Shown: positions 42,402-51,464 of the stretch, in pieces
Layout of the letters: each line of letters opens with the position of its first letter
Numbering within the stretch: position 1 is the first letter of the stretch
Assembly: GCA_023412195.1 (NCBI GenBank)
Contig: JAEYNZ010000066.1
Span: 1 to 54,915 of the forward strand
Reading direction: 5' to 3'
Source of the DNA: Bacteroidota bacterium
Lineage (GTDB): Bacteria; Bacteroidota; Bacteroidia; Bacteroidales; Prolixibacteraceae
DNA: 54,915 nt
Translations under genes and position numbers: made by a program
The notes under the pieces: generated by a model
Databases searched by the model: none
What the model saw: only the letters and a program-made list of their open reading frames with translations
Told to the model about the DNA's origin: nothing

Positions 42402-42470
42402 GTTCGGGTCGGCACTCTTCATCTACCCATGGGTTCCACCCATGGCTATTATTGTTGGACCCTTCGGGTT
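42387..42470 (+). repeat. REP unit on the 5' side of the transposase
   Basis: Read on the plus strand: hairpin A (GAACCCTTTCAGGGTTC, 42389-42405), a spacer, hairpin B (CCATGGGTTCCACCCATGG, 42427-42445), the link CTATTATTGTT, and hairpin C (ACCCTTCGGGTT, 42459-42470). It ends 8 nt from the stop codon of the redoxin gene and so may also end that transcript. Confidence 0.75.
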
Positions 42471-42477
42471 CTGTAAT

Positions 42478-43596
42478 TCAATAATACCTTCCAATCAGAT
42501 TATTTTCCACAATCGCCTTTCTCAACTCTAAAAATTTAATACCCCCGGAGCTACGGTAAACTATTTTACCGCCTGGTTCCACCAACACGGTATAGGGAAT
42601 TTCTCCCCGCCACTCAGGATCGAGATTGTCTATCAGGTCGTATTTGTTATCGGTGGCAAAAATATAATTGGCATTAATGGCCGACTGCTTATTCTGAAGA
42701 AATTCCTTTACCTTCACCTTCCTGTCGGCCCTGTCGGTGCTGATGGTATACATTTCGAAATCACGTCCCATATACATCCTGTAGGTATCTACCAACTCGT
42801 CAAATTCTGCTACACAAGGTCCGCACCAGGTGGCCCATACATTTATCAGACGGAGTTTCTCCGAATCATTCTTCATCAGGCTCTTTAAACCGTCAACACT
42901 AAGATCTTCAAGTGGAACCTCCTTTTTTGCCCAATCGGCATCCAGTTTCTTTCTCCAGTCACCCTTCCAGCTCCATTTTACTGAGCAGCCAAACACCTTG
43001 GTTTGTGCAACTGGTACTTCTTTTCCTGCAAGCACGGCTTCAACTGCATTCCGCAAATCGTGTTGCCTGGCAGTCCCTGGTTTTTCATTGTCGTCTATCC
43101 TCCCGACATAGCGTAAAATACGGTTTCCATCAAATACATATGCATGAGGGGTAACAGCCGGGCCATACGCAATTGATGTTTTTTCCGTATCACCGTCATA
43201 CAGGTATGGGAAATTGTACCCTTTATCCTTTGCCCTTTGGACCATATCTTCAAACGTATCCCCCATATCGGAATAACCCATTTCTTCGAGACAAACAGCC
43301 TTTGGATCATTCGGATTGATTTTTACTACCTGCACGCCCTGCTTGCTGAAATCATTCTGAAGAGCAATAATCCTGTCCTCGTATGCCTGTGCTGTAGGAC
43401 AATGCGGAGCACTGAAAATGATCACAAGTACTTTTGCGTCTTTAAACGAATTGAGGGAATACATTTTGCCATCAACACCTTTCAGGTTAAAATCTATGGC
43501 TTTTGAACCAGGAGCCAGGGTAACCGGATCAGGCTTTTCCTGTGCAGAGACCCTAAAAAATATTAGTAATGCGAACAAAACGTACAGCTTATTCAT
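42478..43596 (-). CDS. Double thioredoxin-fold protein (AhpC/TSA-like plus TlpA-like)
   Basis: A 372-residue exported protein with two redoxin domains. After the signal peptide (about 1-18), residues 25-195 form an AhpC/TSA-like domain with FSAPHCPTAQAYEDRI, a CPTA motif in place of CxxC, so it has a single likely redox Cys. Residues about 225-370 form a TlpA-like domain with NVWATWCGPCVAEFD (Cys258 and Cys261) and a cis-Pro at GEIPYTVLVEPGG. The second domain should be a periplasmic thiol-disulfide reductase and could take electrons from the DsbD-like protein at 20528. The first may be a peroxidase or a regulator. The gene ends beside the REP unit. Confidence 0.87.
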   Translation of the reverse strand: MNKLYVLFALLIFFRVSAQEKPDPVTLAPGSKAIDFNLKGVDGKMYSLNSFKDAKVLVIIFSAPHCPTAQAYEDRIIALQNDFSKQGVQVVKINPNDPKAVCLEEMGYSDMGDTFEDMVQRAKDKGYNFPYLYDGDTEKTSIAYGPAVTPHAYVFDGNRILRYVGRIDDNEKPGTARQHDLRNAVEAVLAGKEVPVAQTKVFGCSVKWSWKGDWRKKLDADWAKKEVPLEDLSVDGLKSLMKNDSEKLRLINVWATWCGPCVAEFDELVDTYRMYMGRDFEMYTISTDRADRKVKVKEFLQNKQSAINANYIFATDNKYDLIDNLDPEWRGEIPYTVLVEPGGKIVYRSSGGIKFLELRKAIVENNLIGRYY

Positions 43597-43673
43597 TGTA
43601 TATGCTTTAACTATTAGGTTGTTAATATAAGAAAAAACAACAATTAACCATCTTTTTAAATCCTGTTACCGAC

Positions 43674-45770
43674 ATGATTTTTCGTAATATCTTAGTGTTC
43701 TGCCTGTTGATTAACCCTGTTATTTTTCCCTTTTCGCTCAGTTCCCAGTCTATTTTTCCCGATAATCAGCCATTGCCTGCAAAGCAGGATACCACAGCTT
43801 TCTCGGGCGAAATTGATGAAGTGACAGTAACTTCATTCAGAACGCCATACAACCTGATGAACATTCCTGCTCCCGTGAACCTGGTAATGCCTGTGCAACT
43901 TGAGCAGGGCAGTGCCCTGACACCTGTGGAGGCACTAAACCAGGTGCCGAGTGTTCTGATGCACAGTGCAACTCTTTCAACCAACAGGCTTACCATCCGG
44001 GGAATCGGAACCCGTACACCTTATGCTTCCAACAAGATTAAAGCCTACTTTGGTGAAATCCCGTTAACAGGCGGTGATGGTGAAACCACTCTTGAGGATT
44101 TGGAAAATCCGGGTATCCAACGGATCGAAATTATAAAGGGGCCTTCCTCAAGCCTGTATGGTGCCGGGCTTGGGGGAACCATACTCTTCCATCCCAGGAG
44201 CATCAGACATGATTTTGTTCAACACCAGTCAACCATTGCCTCATTCAATACCTATAAAAACACCCTTACTGCAGGTATCCACCAACGTAACCTTTATGTA
44301 TTTGCCCTTGGTTCCATACTGAACAGCCAGGGATTCAGGGAAAACAACACCACCAACAGGGCTAATGTCATGATCCATTCAGAATATGCGATGTCGGACA
44401 AACTCACCCTTGAGGCACTGCTGAAATTTACAAAGATGAAGGCACATATTCCCAGCTCTGTTGATCTGGATACTTACCTGAACAATCCGGAGAAGGCAGC
44501 TGCAAACTGGCTTGGCATCCGTGGATATGAAGCCTACACTAAAGGACAGGCGGGTATCTCCATGAACTACCGCGCAGGCAATGGAAATAAGTTTTCGCTT
44601 GCAGGTTTTGGCAGCTTCAGAGAGGCCGACGAACCAAGGCCCTTCAACCTGCTCCTGGAATCATCAGATTATTTTGGAGGAAGAGGGTTTTATCAGAAGT
44701 ATCTGCCGGGAGAAAATATCAGCAGCACTCTGACGGCAGGTTTTGAAATATTCCGTGAAAATTACAACTGGTCGACCTGGTCGAACCAAAATCCGGAACA
44801 GGCACTTTCAGACAACAATGAAGAACGGGATTACGAAAACCTGTTTCTGCAGGTTGAATCAAACCTCATGCAGAAGCTTTATATATCAACCGGCCTCAAT
44901 GCAAATTTTACAAGATTTGATTATACAGATAACTTCACTGATGACGGCGACAAATCGGGAACCCGTTCCTATAATCCTGTGATATCACCCAGACTGGGCA
45001 TTAATTACAGGCTGAATGGAACATTCTCATTCTTTGCCAATGCAAGTCATGGTTTTTCAACACCCTCTTTTGAAGAAACCCTCTTGCCTGAAGGGCAGAT
45101 AAACACTGATATCAAACCCGAAACAGGCTGGAACTTTGAAGGAGGTGTCAGAACCAATTTCAATAACCGAATTCATGCCACTGTCAGTTACTATCGCATT
45201 TATATTCAAAACCTGCTTGTTGCCCGGCGCACGGGCGATGATGCTTTTGTTGGTGTAAATGCAGGAAAGTCACTTCATCCCGGACTTGAATCTGAAATCA
45301 GGTGGATTGTATTGAACCCCGTCAGCTTACCTTCACTTGTTATCAGTGGAAATGCGACACTGGCCAATTACCATTTCAAGGATTTTGTGGATAATGACCG
45401 TGATTATTCCGGCAACCTGCTTCCGGGAACGGCACGTAACACATGGCTTCTGGCGGCCAATTTTATACCTGTCCGTAATCTTGAATTAAGAGCATGGCAC
45501 CGGTATACGGGTAAGATGCCTGTTAACGATGCCAATACCAGCTTCAACGATTCCTATGGATTAACCAATATTGAACTTAAGTACCGGGGAGAATCAGGTT
45601 CAATCCGTTATGAAATCAAGGGCGGCATTCAGAATCTTCTGGATGTGCACTATGCCGGCATGCTTTTAGTCAATGCACCAGCATTCGGTGCTACCCCGCC
45701 AAGATATTATTATCCTGGTAACCCAAGAAATTATTTTGTAACAGTATTGCTTGCATGGGGCAGGCAATGA
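43674..45770 (+). CDS. TonB-dependent receptor
   Basis: A 698-residue outer-membrane transporter driven by TonB. A signal peptide (about 1-24) is followed by a TonB-box-like IDEVTVTSFRTPYNLMN, then the plug domain (PVEALNQVPSVLMHS; NRLTIRGIGTRTP; ENPGIQRIEIIKGPSSSLYGAGLGGTILF), and a 22-strand barrel that ends in NPRNYFVTVLLAWGRQ. It has no N-terminal carboxypeptidase-like domain and no SusD gene beside it, so it is more like a siderophore, metal or cobalamin receptor than a SusC glycan transporter. No riboswitch was found upstream. It ends 12 nt from the convergent GH3 gene. Confidence 0.92.
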   Translation: MIFRNILVFCLLINPVIFPFSLSSQSIFPDNQPLPAKQDTTAFSGEIDEVTVTSFRTPYNLMNIPAPVNLVMPVQLEQGSALTPVEALNQVPSVLMHSATLSTNRLTIRGIGTRTPYASNKIKAYFGEIPLTGGDGETTLEDLENPGIQRIEIIKGPSSSLYGAGLGGTILFHPRSIRHDFVQHQSTIASFNTYKNTLTAGIHQRNLYVFALGSILNSQGFRENNTTNRANVMIHSEYAMSDKLTLEALLKFTKMKAHIPSSVDLDTYLNNPEKAAANWLGIRGYEAYTKGQAGISMNYRAGNGNKFSLAGFGSFREADEPRPFNLLLESSDYFGGRGFYQKYLPGENISSTLTAGFEIFRENYNWSTWSNQNPEQALSDNNEERDYENLFLQVESNLMQKLYISTGLNANFTRFDYTDNFTDDGDKSGTRSYNPVISPRLGINYRLNGTFSFFANASHGFSTPSFEETLLPEGQINTDIKPETGWNFEGGVRTNFNNRIHATVSYYRIYIQNLLVARRTGDDAFVGVNAGKSLHPGLESEIRWIVLNPVSLPSLVISGNATLANYHFKDFVDNDRDYSGNLLPGTARNTWLLAANFIPVRNLELRAWHRYTGKMPVNDANTSFNDSYGLTNIELKYRGESGSIRYEIKGGIQNLLDVHYAGMLLVNAPAFGATPPRYYYPGNPRNYFVTVLLAWGRQ

Positions 45771-45782
45771 ACGCGCCTCCCA

Positions 45783-48395
45783 CTAATCAATTTTAACAAT
45801 ATTTCCTGTCAGATTAATCCTTCCTGATACAGTAAATGCCCCTTTTGCACCTGGCTGACCCCCACCTGCTGAAATAACAAACCAGCCTGGTTCAATCACC
45901 CTTGTATCATCAGTTCCTATCATTGAGAACTGGCGTGGCGTCAACTCAAATTCAACTACGTCCGACTGTCCGGGCTTAAGGTTTATTCTTTTGAAGCCCT
46001 CAAGCTGATGCACCGGCCGGGGAGTAGAAGCTTCCTCATCTTTCAGATACAACTGTACAACCTCATCTCCGGCTACATTGCCGGTATTTGTTACCTTTAC
46101 CTTTACCTTTACCGGTTCTCCTGCCTGCACTGAAGAAGGCAATTCAAGGTTGTCATATTTAAAAGTGGTGTAGCTTAAACCGTAACCAAACGGATAAAGT
46201 GGTTCATCCTGAAAGTACCTGTAGGTGCGGTTCGACATGTCATATTCATCAAAAGGAGGCAACTGGTCGACTGATTTATAATATGTAACGGGCAGGCGTC
46301 CGGCAGGGTTATAATCACCAAAAAGTACATCTGCCACTGCATTGCCACCTTCCTGTCCCGGGTAACCGGCAGAGAGAATGGCGGGAATCCTTTCTTCAGC
46401 TTCATTCACTGCCAGGGCACTTCCATTCAATAGCACCAGCACCACAGGCTTGCCCGTTTTTTCAATGGCAGCCAACAGATCGCGCTGTGTTTTGGGCAAC
46501 ATAAGGTGAGTACGGTCGCCACCAGCAAATCCATCAACCTGGATAGGCATCTCCTCTCCTTCAAGCCTCTGCGAAAGGCCCAGAACCAAAACAACAGCAT
46601 CAGCCTGCCGGGCAATATCCACAGCTTGCTTTTGCATATCAGGATCCGGAAGCGCCCACATCAGACGGGCATCCCCATCGCCGTACCAGTTCTTATATTC
46701 ATAAACAAACTTGTATTTTTTCCCTGCTTCCAGTTTTACAGCCTTTTCCTGGTGGAATGCATGATGCTCAGAATTTTGTCGTAGTATCCGTTCACCTTCC
46801 AGCCACACATCAAGCGTTGGCATTCCCCACGAACCAATGCTGTATGTTCCGGTAACAGGAGGAACAAGATAGCCAGTCCACCTGATGCTGAAATCATCAT
46901 CAGGAAGTCCGGGTGACGGTGAGTTTGATTCCCAGTAAAAATCGATGTTTTTATCTATGCGGGTAAAAACAGGTTCACCTTCAAGTTTTGCATTGCTGAA
47001 ATATTCACCCACCACTCCCGGTTCACCCTTTTCTGTTAACAGGTACTGAGCAGGAACGGGATGCAGATTTGAAACTCCATCGGCCAGATGTGCACCTTCA
47101 GCAAAAAGTATTTCGGCGTTCTTCAGTTTGCTCTGAATACCTGCCAGCACGGTAACCGGTTTTTTTGAAATACCATTGTAATTCCCTACCAAAGCTTCCC
47201 AATTGTCGGCATTTGGGCCAATAACAGCAAGCTTTTTAATGTCTTTAGAAAGTGGCAGGGTACTTTTTTCGTTTTTAAGCAACACTATGCTCTTTTGAGC
47301 AGCTTCAAGGGCCAGTGCAGAATTTTCATCAGAGGTGTTAATCCCTATTGGAATCTGTGCATAAGGTACCACTTCATCAGGGTCGAACATACCCAGTTTG
47401 AAACGGGCAGTGAATAGTCGTTTAACTGCCACATCCAGATCAGCTTCACTTATAATTCCCCGTTTAAGGGCTTCAGATAGGTGCGGATAGGAATTACCAC
47501 AATTTAAATCTGTGCCGCTTTTCACAGCTACTGCAGAAGCCTCGGCAGCATCTTCAGAAAAATCCTGAAATTTAAAGAAATCAGATATAGCCCAACAATC
47601 AGAAACCACATACCCCTGGAAGCCCCAGTCATTACGAAGTATATTATCCAGTTCAGTATTGGCACAGCAGGGGTAATCGCGAAACTGGTTATAGGCACAC
47701 ATAACCGACCATGCCCCCCCGTCCTTTACTAATGTCCGGAATGCCGGCAGATAAGTCTCATGCAGGTCGCGTTCACTAACAAGTGCATTGAATTCGTGAC
47801 GAAGGGGTTCAGGGCCTGAGTGCACGGCATAATGCTTGGCTGTGGCAACCACCTTCAGGTATTTTGGGTCATCGCCCTGTAAACCTTTTACGAACTGCAT
47901 GCCCATCCGGCCTGTAAGATGCGGATCCTCCCCATAGGTTTCATGCCCCCTGCCCCACCTGGGATCACGGAAAATATTGATGTTGGGCGACCAAAAGGTA
48001 AGCCCCTGGTATATCCCACGCTTGCCCCTGCGGACATAATCATGATGCTTTGCACGTGCCTCATCTGAAATAGCCTCAGCCACGCGGAACATCAGCTCCT
48101 CATCCCACGATCCCGCAATGGTAATCGACTGCGGAAAAACAGTGGCATACCCCGCCCGGGCAACTCCGTGCAAAGCTTCATTCCACCAGTTATATTCCGG
48201 AACACCAAGCCGCGGAATGGCTTTTGATGTATAAACCATCTGATCTATCTTTTCCTGTACGGTCATTTGAGACACCAGTATATCTACCCTTTCCTCCACA
48301 GGAAGGTTATAATCAAGAAATTCAAAGTTGACATACTGAGCCGAAACAACGGCACCTACTAACATAAGGATGAGACTGATAATAATCTTTTTCAT
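45783..48395 (-). CDS. GH3 beta-glycosidase with PA14 insert
   Basis: An 870-residue secreted enzyme with a signal peptide (1-19). The order is GH3 N-terminal barrel (about 30-345), C-terminal sandwich split by a PA14 domain (about 440-585: VVGEYFSNAKLEGEP; WTGYLVPPVTGTYSIG; GDARLMWALPDP), and a fibronectin type III-like end (about 755-830). The catalytic nucleophile is Asp266 in YVVSDCWAISDF. PA14-bearing GH3 enzymes are usually beta-glucosidases or beta-xylosidases, the PA14 part shaping the substrate pocket. Specificity is open. It lies beside glycan genes but is transcribed toward the TonB receptor. Confidence 0.95.
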   Translation of the reverse strand: MKKIIISLILMLVGAVVSAQYVNFEFLDYNLPVEERVDILVSQMTVQEKIDQMVYTSKAIPRLGVPEYNWWNEALHGVARAGYATVFPQSITIAGSWDEELMFRVAEAISDEARAKHHDYVRRGKRGIYQGLTFWSPNINIFRDPRWGRGHETYGEDPHLTGRMGMQFVKGLQGDDPKYLKVVATAKHYAVHSGPEPLRHEFNALVSERDLHETYLPAFRTLVKDGGAWSVMCAYNQFRDYPCCANTELDNILRNDWGFQGYVVSDCWAISDFFKFQDFSEDAAEASAVAVKSGTDLNCGNSYPHLSEALKRGIISEADLDVAVKRLFTARFKLGMFDPDEVVPYAQIPIGINTSDENSALALEAAQKSIVLLKNEKSTLPLSKDIKKLAVIGPNADNWEALVGNYNGISKKPVTVLAGIQSKLKNAEILFAEGAHLADGVSNLHPVPAQYLLTEKGEPGVVGEYFSNAKLEGEPVFTRIDKNIDFYWESNSPSPGLPDDDFSIRWTGYLVPPVTGTYSIGSWGMPTLDVWLEGERILRQNSEHHAFHQEKAVKLEAGKKYKFVYEYKNWYGDGDARLMWALPDPDMQKQAVDIARQADAVVLVLGLSQRLEGEEMPIQVDGFAGGDRTHLMLPKTQRDLLAAIEKTGKPVVLVLLNGSALAVNEAEERIPAILSAGYPGQEGGNAVADVLFGDYNPAGRLPVTYYKSVDQLPPFDEYDMSNRTYRYFQDEPLYPFGYGLSYTTFKYDNLELPSSVQAGEPVKVKVKVTNTGNVAGDEVVQLYLKDEEASTPRPVHQLEGFKRINLKPGQSDVVEFELTPRQFSMIGTDDTRVIEPGWFVISAGGGQPGAKGAFTVSGRINLTGNIVKID

Positions 48396-48512
48396 ATTCC
48401 GGATTTTGGATTCAACTGTTCTGTTCTGTTATGGTAAAAATAGTGAAATGTTCCTTTTATATATAAAATTTTACCGTATTTTGTCAGTCAAATATATAGT
48501 ACCTGTACAAAT

Positions 48513-49049
48513 ATGCAAACAGAAAAACATTTTACAGCATACCGCGCCCTCAGAAAACAGATTGACATCAAACTTGAAAAGCTTTCCACACAGCACGCAA
48601 CTCATATGAAATGCGGCAAAGGATGTGATTTATGCTGCATGGATTACAGCATACTGCCCGTTGAATTTTACTCTATTCTCGATGAACTGAAGGAGAAAGG
48701 AATGGAGGCGAAATACATTGAACAGTCAGACGATCAAATTGGGAAACGCTGTGTTTTTTTAAAAAACCATTCCTGCACCATTTATGAATCGAGGCCGGTG
48801 ATGTGCCGTACACATGGACTTCCATTGCTTTTTACAAATGATGACTATGAATGGGAATTGTCGACATGTGAATTAAATTTTACTGACTACGATTATGAAA
48901 ATTTCACACCAGACAATACCTGGCCGCAGGACACATACAACAGCAAACTGTTTATGCTGAACAAAAAGTTTGTGTCCGGTTTAAAAAATGAAGAAATACA
49001 TGGCGAATTTGACCTGATCCCCCTAAAAAACCTTGCAATAAAACTTTAG
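48513..49049 (+). CDS. YkgJ-family cysteine-cluster protein
   Basis: A 178-residue protein with the zinc/iron-chelating cluster of the YkgJ family. The motifs are MKCGKGCDLCCMDYSILP (Cys34, 38, 41, 42), then GKRCVFLKNHSCTIYESRP and VMCRTHGLPL. Such proteins bind a metal through about eight conserved cysteines, and their role is not known. The start at 48513 gives the usual spacing to the first Cys. It is divergent from the GH3 gene and followed after 11 nt by the SDR gene. Confidence 0.85.
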   Translation: MQTEKHFTAYRALRKQIDIKLEKLSTQHATHMKCGKGCDLCCMDYSILPVEFYSILDELKEKGMEAKYIEQSDDQIGKRCVFLKNHSCTIYESRPVMCRTHGLPLLFTNDDYEWELSTCELNFTDYDYENFTPDNTWPQDTYNSKLFMLNKKFVSGLKNEEIHGEFDLIPLKNLAIKL

Positions 49050-49060
49050 ATTTTAAAAAT

Positions 49061-49831
49061 ATGGATACTCTTTCATTATTCAGCCTGAAGGGCAAAACAG
49101 CGCTTGTAACCGGTTCGGGAAGCGGTATCGGATTAGCCATCGCTGAAGGGCTTGCAGGAGCCGGTGCAAAAGTCATTTTAAATGGCCGCAATGAAGAAAA
49201 ACTGGAAGAAGCGGCTGCCTGGCTGAGACAGGAAGGATATGAGGTTTCCCTGCTTGCTTTCGATGTGGTTGATTTCAGGGCGGCAGAAACGGCTGTTAGC
49301 CTGTATGAAGAAAACAACGGGCCGATTGATATACTTGTAAACAATGCAGGCATTAACATCAGGAAACCTTTCGAAGTGTTCGATGAAGCTGACTGGAAAA
49401 AAGTACTGGACGTGAACATTTCCGGAGCCATGATTATGTCGCAGGCAGTGGGCAGATACATGATTAACAGGAAAGCAGGCAAGATTATCAATATCTGTTC
49501 GGTGCAGAGTGAACTGGGCCGGCCAACCATAGTCCCATATACTGTTTCAAAGGGAGGAATTAAAATGCTGACAAAGGCTTTATGCAGCGAGTGGGGGAAA
49601 TACAACATCCAGGTCAATGGAATAGGACCGGGATACTTTGATACAGAACTTACCAAACCGTTGAAGGACAATCCTGAGTTTGATAAATGGCTTTGCGGAA
49701 GGACACCTGCCAACCGGTGGGGACAGGTAAAGGAGCTTCAGGGGGCAGCAGTATTTCTTGCATCAAGAGCAGGAGATTATGTAAACGGGCATATACTGTA
49801 TGTTGACGGGGGACTTCTGGCGAATGTATAA
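49061..49831 (+). CDS. SDR-family oxidoreductase, gluconate-5-dehydrogenase-like
   Basis: A 256-residue short-chain dehydrogenase. The N-terminus KGKTALVTGSGSGIGLAIAEG (TGSGSGIG at 17-24) binds the coenzyme; NNAG (94-97) and the catalytic Ser147, Tyr160 and Lys164 (YTVSK) are all present. WGKYNIQVNGIGPGYFDTELTKPL and the closing NGHILYVDGGLLANV are close to gluconate 5-dehydrogenase and similar sugar-acid dehydrogenases. In IdnO/KduD-like enzymes the substrate is a keto-gluconate, so sugar-acid metabolism is a fair guess. It follows the YkgJ-type gene by 11 nt. Confidence 0.85.
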   Translation: MDTLSLFSLKGKTALVTGSGSGIGLAIAEGLAGAGAKVILNGRNEEKLEEAAAWLRQEGYEVSLLAFDVVDFRAAETAVSLYEENNGPIDILVNNAGINIRKPFEVFDEADWKKVLDVNISGAMIMSQAVGRYMINRKAGKIINICSVQSELGRPTIVPYTVSKGGIKMLTKALCSEWGKYNIQVNGIGPGYFDTELTKPLKDNPEFDKWLCGRTPANRWGQVKELQGAAVFLASRAGDYVNGHILYVDGGLLANV

Positions 49832-49832
49832 A

Positions 49833-49860
49833 ACAAAAAAGCAGGTTTAAAAACCTGCTT
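49833..49860 (-). terminator. Terminator of the DUF2795 gene
   Basis: On the minus strand AAGCAGGTTT pairs with AAACCTGCTT and is followed by TTTTTTG. It starts 19 nt after the DUF2795 stop and may act weakly on the plus strand as well. Confidence 0.7.
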
Positions 49861-49879
49861 AATATCTTTTGTTTATTTA

Positions 49880-50101
49880 CTAATATTCATCTTCATTGAA
49901 GAAAAAATCATCCTTGCTTGGGTAATCCGGCCAGATGTCTTCAATGCTTTCATATATTTCACCTTCATCTTCAATTTCCTGAAGATTTTCAATCACTTCA
50001 AGGGGTGCTCCCGAGCGAATGGCATAATCGATCAATTCGTCCTTTGATGCCGGCCAGGGTGCATCTTCCAGTTTTGAAGCTAATTCAAGAGTCCAATACA
50101 T
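49880..50101 (-). CDS. DUF2795-type small acidic protein
   Basis: From the ATG at 50101 the protein has 73 residues: it starts MYWTLELASKLEDAPWPASK and has KDELIDYAIRSGAPLEVIENL, then a strongly acidic tail (EDEGEIYESIEDIWPDYPSK, DDFFFNEDEY). I recognise this as the Bacteroidota DUF2795 form, which is widely kept in the phylum but of unknown function. An upstream in-frame ATG at 50206 would add 35 Phe- and Lys-rich residues with no family match and overlap the adenosyltransferase gene, so I reject it. The helix-turn-helix-like DELIDYAIRSGAP region suggests a small folded domain. Confidence 0.8.
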   Translation of the reverse strand: MYWTLELASKLEDAPWPASKDELIDYAIRSGAPLEVIENLQEIEDEGEIYESIEDIWPDYPSKDDFFFNEDEY

Positions 50102-50190
50102 CTCAACGGTTTTAAGTGGTGTAACGCTTTTTTTACTTTGCCGCGAATATAATAAAAAATTGACATGAAAATCAAACCCAAAAAAAAAAT

Positions 50191-50751
50191 TTAGTCCTGC
50201 TTCCATGGTTTCTCTTCTACCCCACCTGCAGCAGAAAGTTTGCGTGAAAGAACAAACAAAAAATCAGACAAGCGGTTCATATATCTGATAATTTCAGGCT
50301 CCACTTTACCCAGTTCCGCGAATTCAAGTATACGACGTTCAGCCCTGCGGCAAACGGTACGGGCAACATGGCATTGTGCTGCAGCCATATCCCCACCAGG
50401 AAGTATAAATTGTGTCAGTTCAGGAAGTTCCTGCTCAAGAAGATCAATGTTGTTTTCCAAAAAATTCAGGTTAGCTTCATTAATCGCCAGCCGCGCAGTA
50501 ATAACATCACCCTTTTCATCAGATGCCAACCTGGAACCTATGTTGAACAGCCTGTTTTGAATTTCCTCCAGCATACTTTTCATATCTTCAGCAATGGGAT
50601 ATGAGCGCACTGCACCTATGACAGCATTGAGCTCATCAACGGTTCCGTATGCTTCCAGGCGGGTATCCTGTTTCTTTACCCTTGTGCCTCCTACCAGTCC
50701 TGTAGTCCCGTCGTCACCTGTTTTTGTATAGATTTTGAATTTACCTCCCAT
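50191..50751 (-). CDS. Cob(I)yrinic acid a,c-diamide adenosyltransferase (PduO type)
   Basis: The enzyme transfers the adenosyl group of ATP to cob(I)alamin to make coenzyme B12. The 186-residue product begins KIYTKTGDDGTTGLVGGTRV, the ATP-binding N-terminal loop, has DTRLEAYGTVDELNAVIGAV, and ends with the helix FILPGGDMAAAQCHVARTVCRRAER, in which the Arg residues hold the triphosphate. The length and motifs are those of trimeric PduO-type enzymes. The gene follows the ABC ATPase by 11 nt on the same strand. No other cobalamin gene is in the window. Confidence 0.94.
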   Translation of the reverse strand: MGGKFKIYTKTGDDGTTGLVGGTRVKKQDTRLEAYGTVDELNAVIGAVRSYPIAEDMKSMLEEIQNRLFNIGSRLASDEKGDVITARLAINEANLNFLENNIDLLEQELPELTQFILPGGDMAAAQCHVARTVCRRAERRILEFAELGKVEPEIIRYMNRLSDFLFVLSRKLSAAGGVEEKPWKQD

Positions 50752-50762
50752 TCAATAACCTC

Positions 50763-51464
50763 CTAATATACGGGATTCGGATTAATCACATCAGACTCAA
50801 TTTCACCATCCTTCAGTTTCACGATCCTGTGTGCATGCATGGCGATATCTTCCTCATGGGTAACCATTACCAGTGTGTTGCCTTTCCTGTGAATTTCCGA
50901 AAACAATTTCATAATCTCCTCCGAAATTTTTGAATCGAGGTTTCCGGTAGGTTCATCAGCAAGAAGGATGGAAGGTTTATTTACAAGTGCACGGGCAATA
51001 GCAACCCTTTGCCTCTGTCCGCCCGACAATTCACTGGGCTTATGGTGCATCCTGTCGGCCAGGCCTACATCTGTAAGTGTTGATGTGGCGCGGTCTTTCC
51101 TGTCGTGTTTACGCACTCCCGCATACACCATGGGTAACATCACATTTTCAAGTGCTGTACTGCGGGGAAGAAGATTAAAAACCTGGAATACGAAACCGAT
51201 TTCGGCATTCCTTATTTCTGCCAGTTCATTGTCTGAAAGCCGGCTTACATCTTTTTGATTCAATACATAGCGCCCTCCGGATGGTGTGTCCAGACAACCG
51301 ATGATGTTCATTAAAGTCGATTTACCGGAACCGGATGCACCCATGATAGCAACATACTCACCGCGGTATATATCAAGCGAAAGAGAGCGAAGCGCCCGTA
51401 CTACCTGCGTCCCTATTTTATAGTTCTTGGTAATTCCTTCCAGGTGGATGATTTTTTCCCTCAT
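50763..51464 (-). CDS. ABC transporter ATP-binding protein, LolD/MacB-like
   Basis: A 233-residue ATPase with Walker A GASGSGKST, signature LSGGQRQRVAIARAL and Walker B LLADEPTGNLD. The NLD end and the preceding FNLLPRSTALENVMLPMVYA are typical of the LolD/MacB/FtsE-like subgroup that serves lipoprotein export or tripartite efflux. No permease gene lies next to it, so its partner must be encoded elsewhere. It leads an operon with the adenosyltransferase (11 nt) and possibly the DUF2795 gene. Confidence 0.92.
   Translation of the reverse strand: MREKIIHLEGITKNYKIGTQVVRALRSLSLDIYRGEYVAIMGASGSGKSTLMNIIGCLDTPSGGRYVLNQKDVSRLSDNELAEIRNAEIGFVFQVFNLLPRSTALENVMLPMVYAGVRKHDRKDRATSTLTDVGLADRMHHKPSELSGGQRQRVAIARALVNKPSILLADEPTGNLDSKISEEIMKLFSEIHRKGNTLVMVTHEEDIAMHAHRIVKLKDGEIESDVINPNPVY

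Noticed and set aside
50102..50206. A 35-residue N-terminal extension of the DUF2795 protein
   Set aside because: It is low-complexity sequence and overlaps the adenosyltransferase gene. The known family begins at MYWTLELAS.
50752..50762. Cobalamin riboswitch for the adenosyltransferase or the TonB receptor
   Set aside because: The gap before the adenosyltransferase is only 11 nt, and the 77 nt before the receptor are too short and lack a B12 box.
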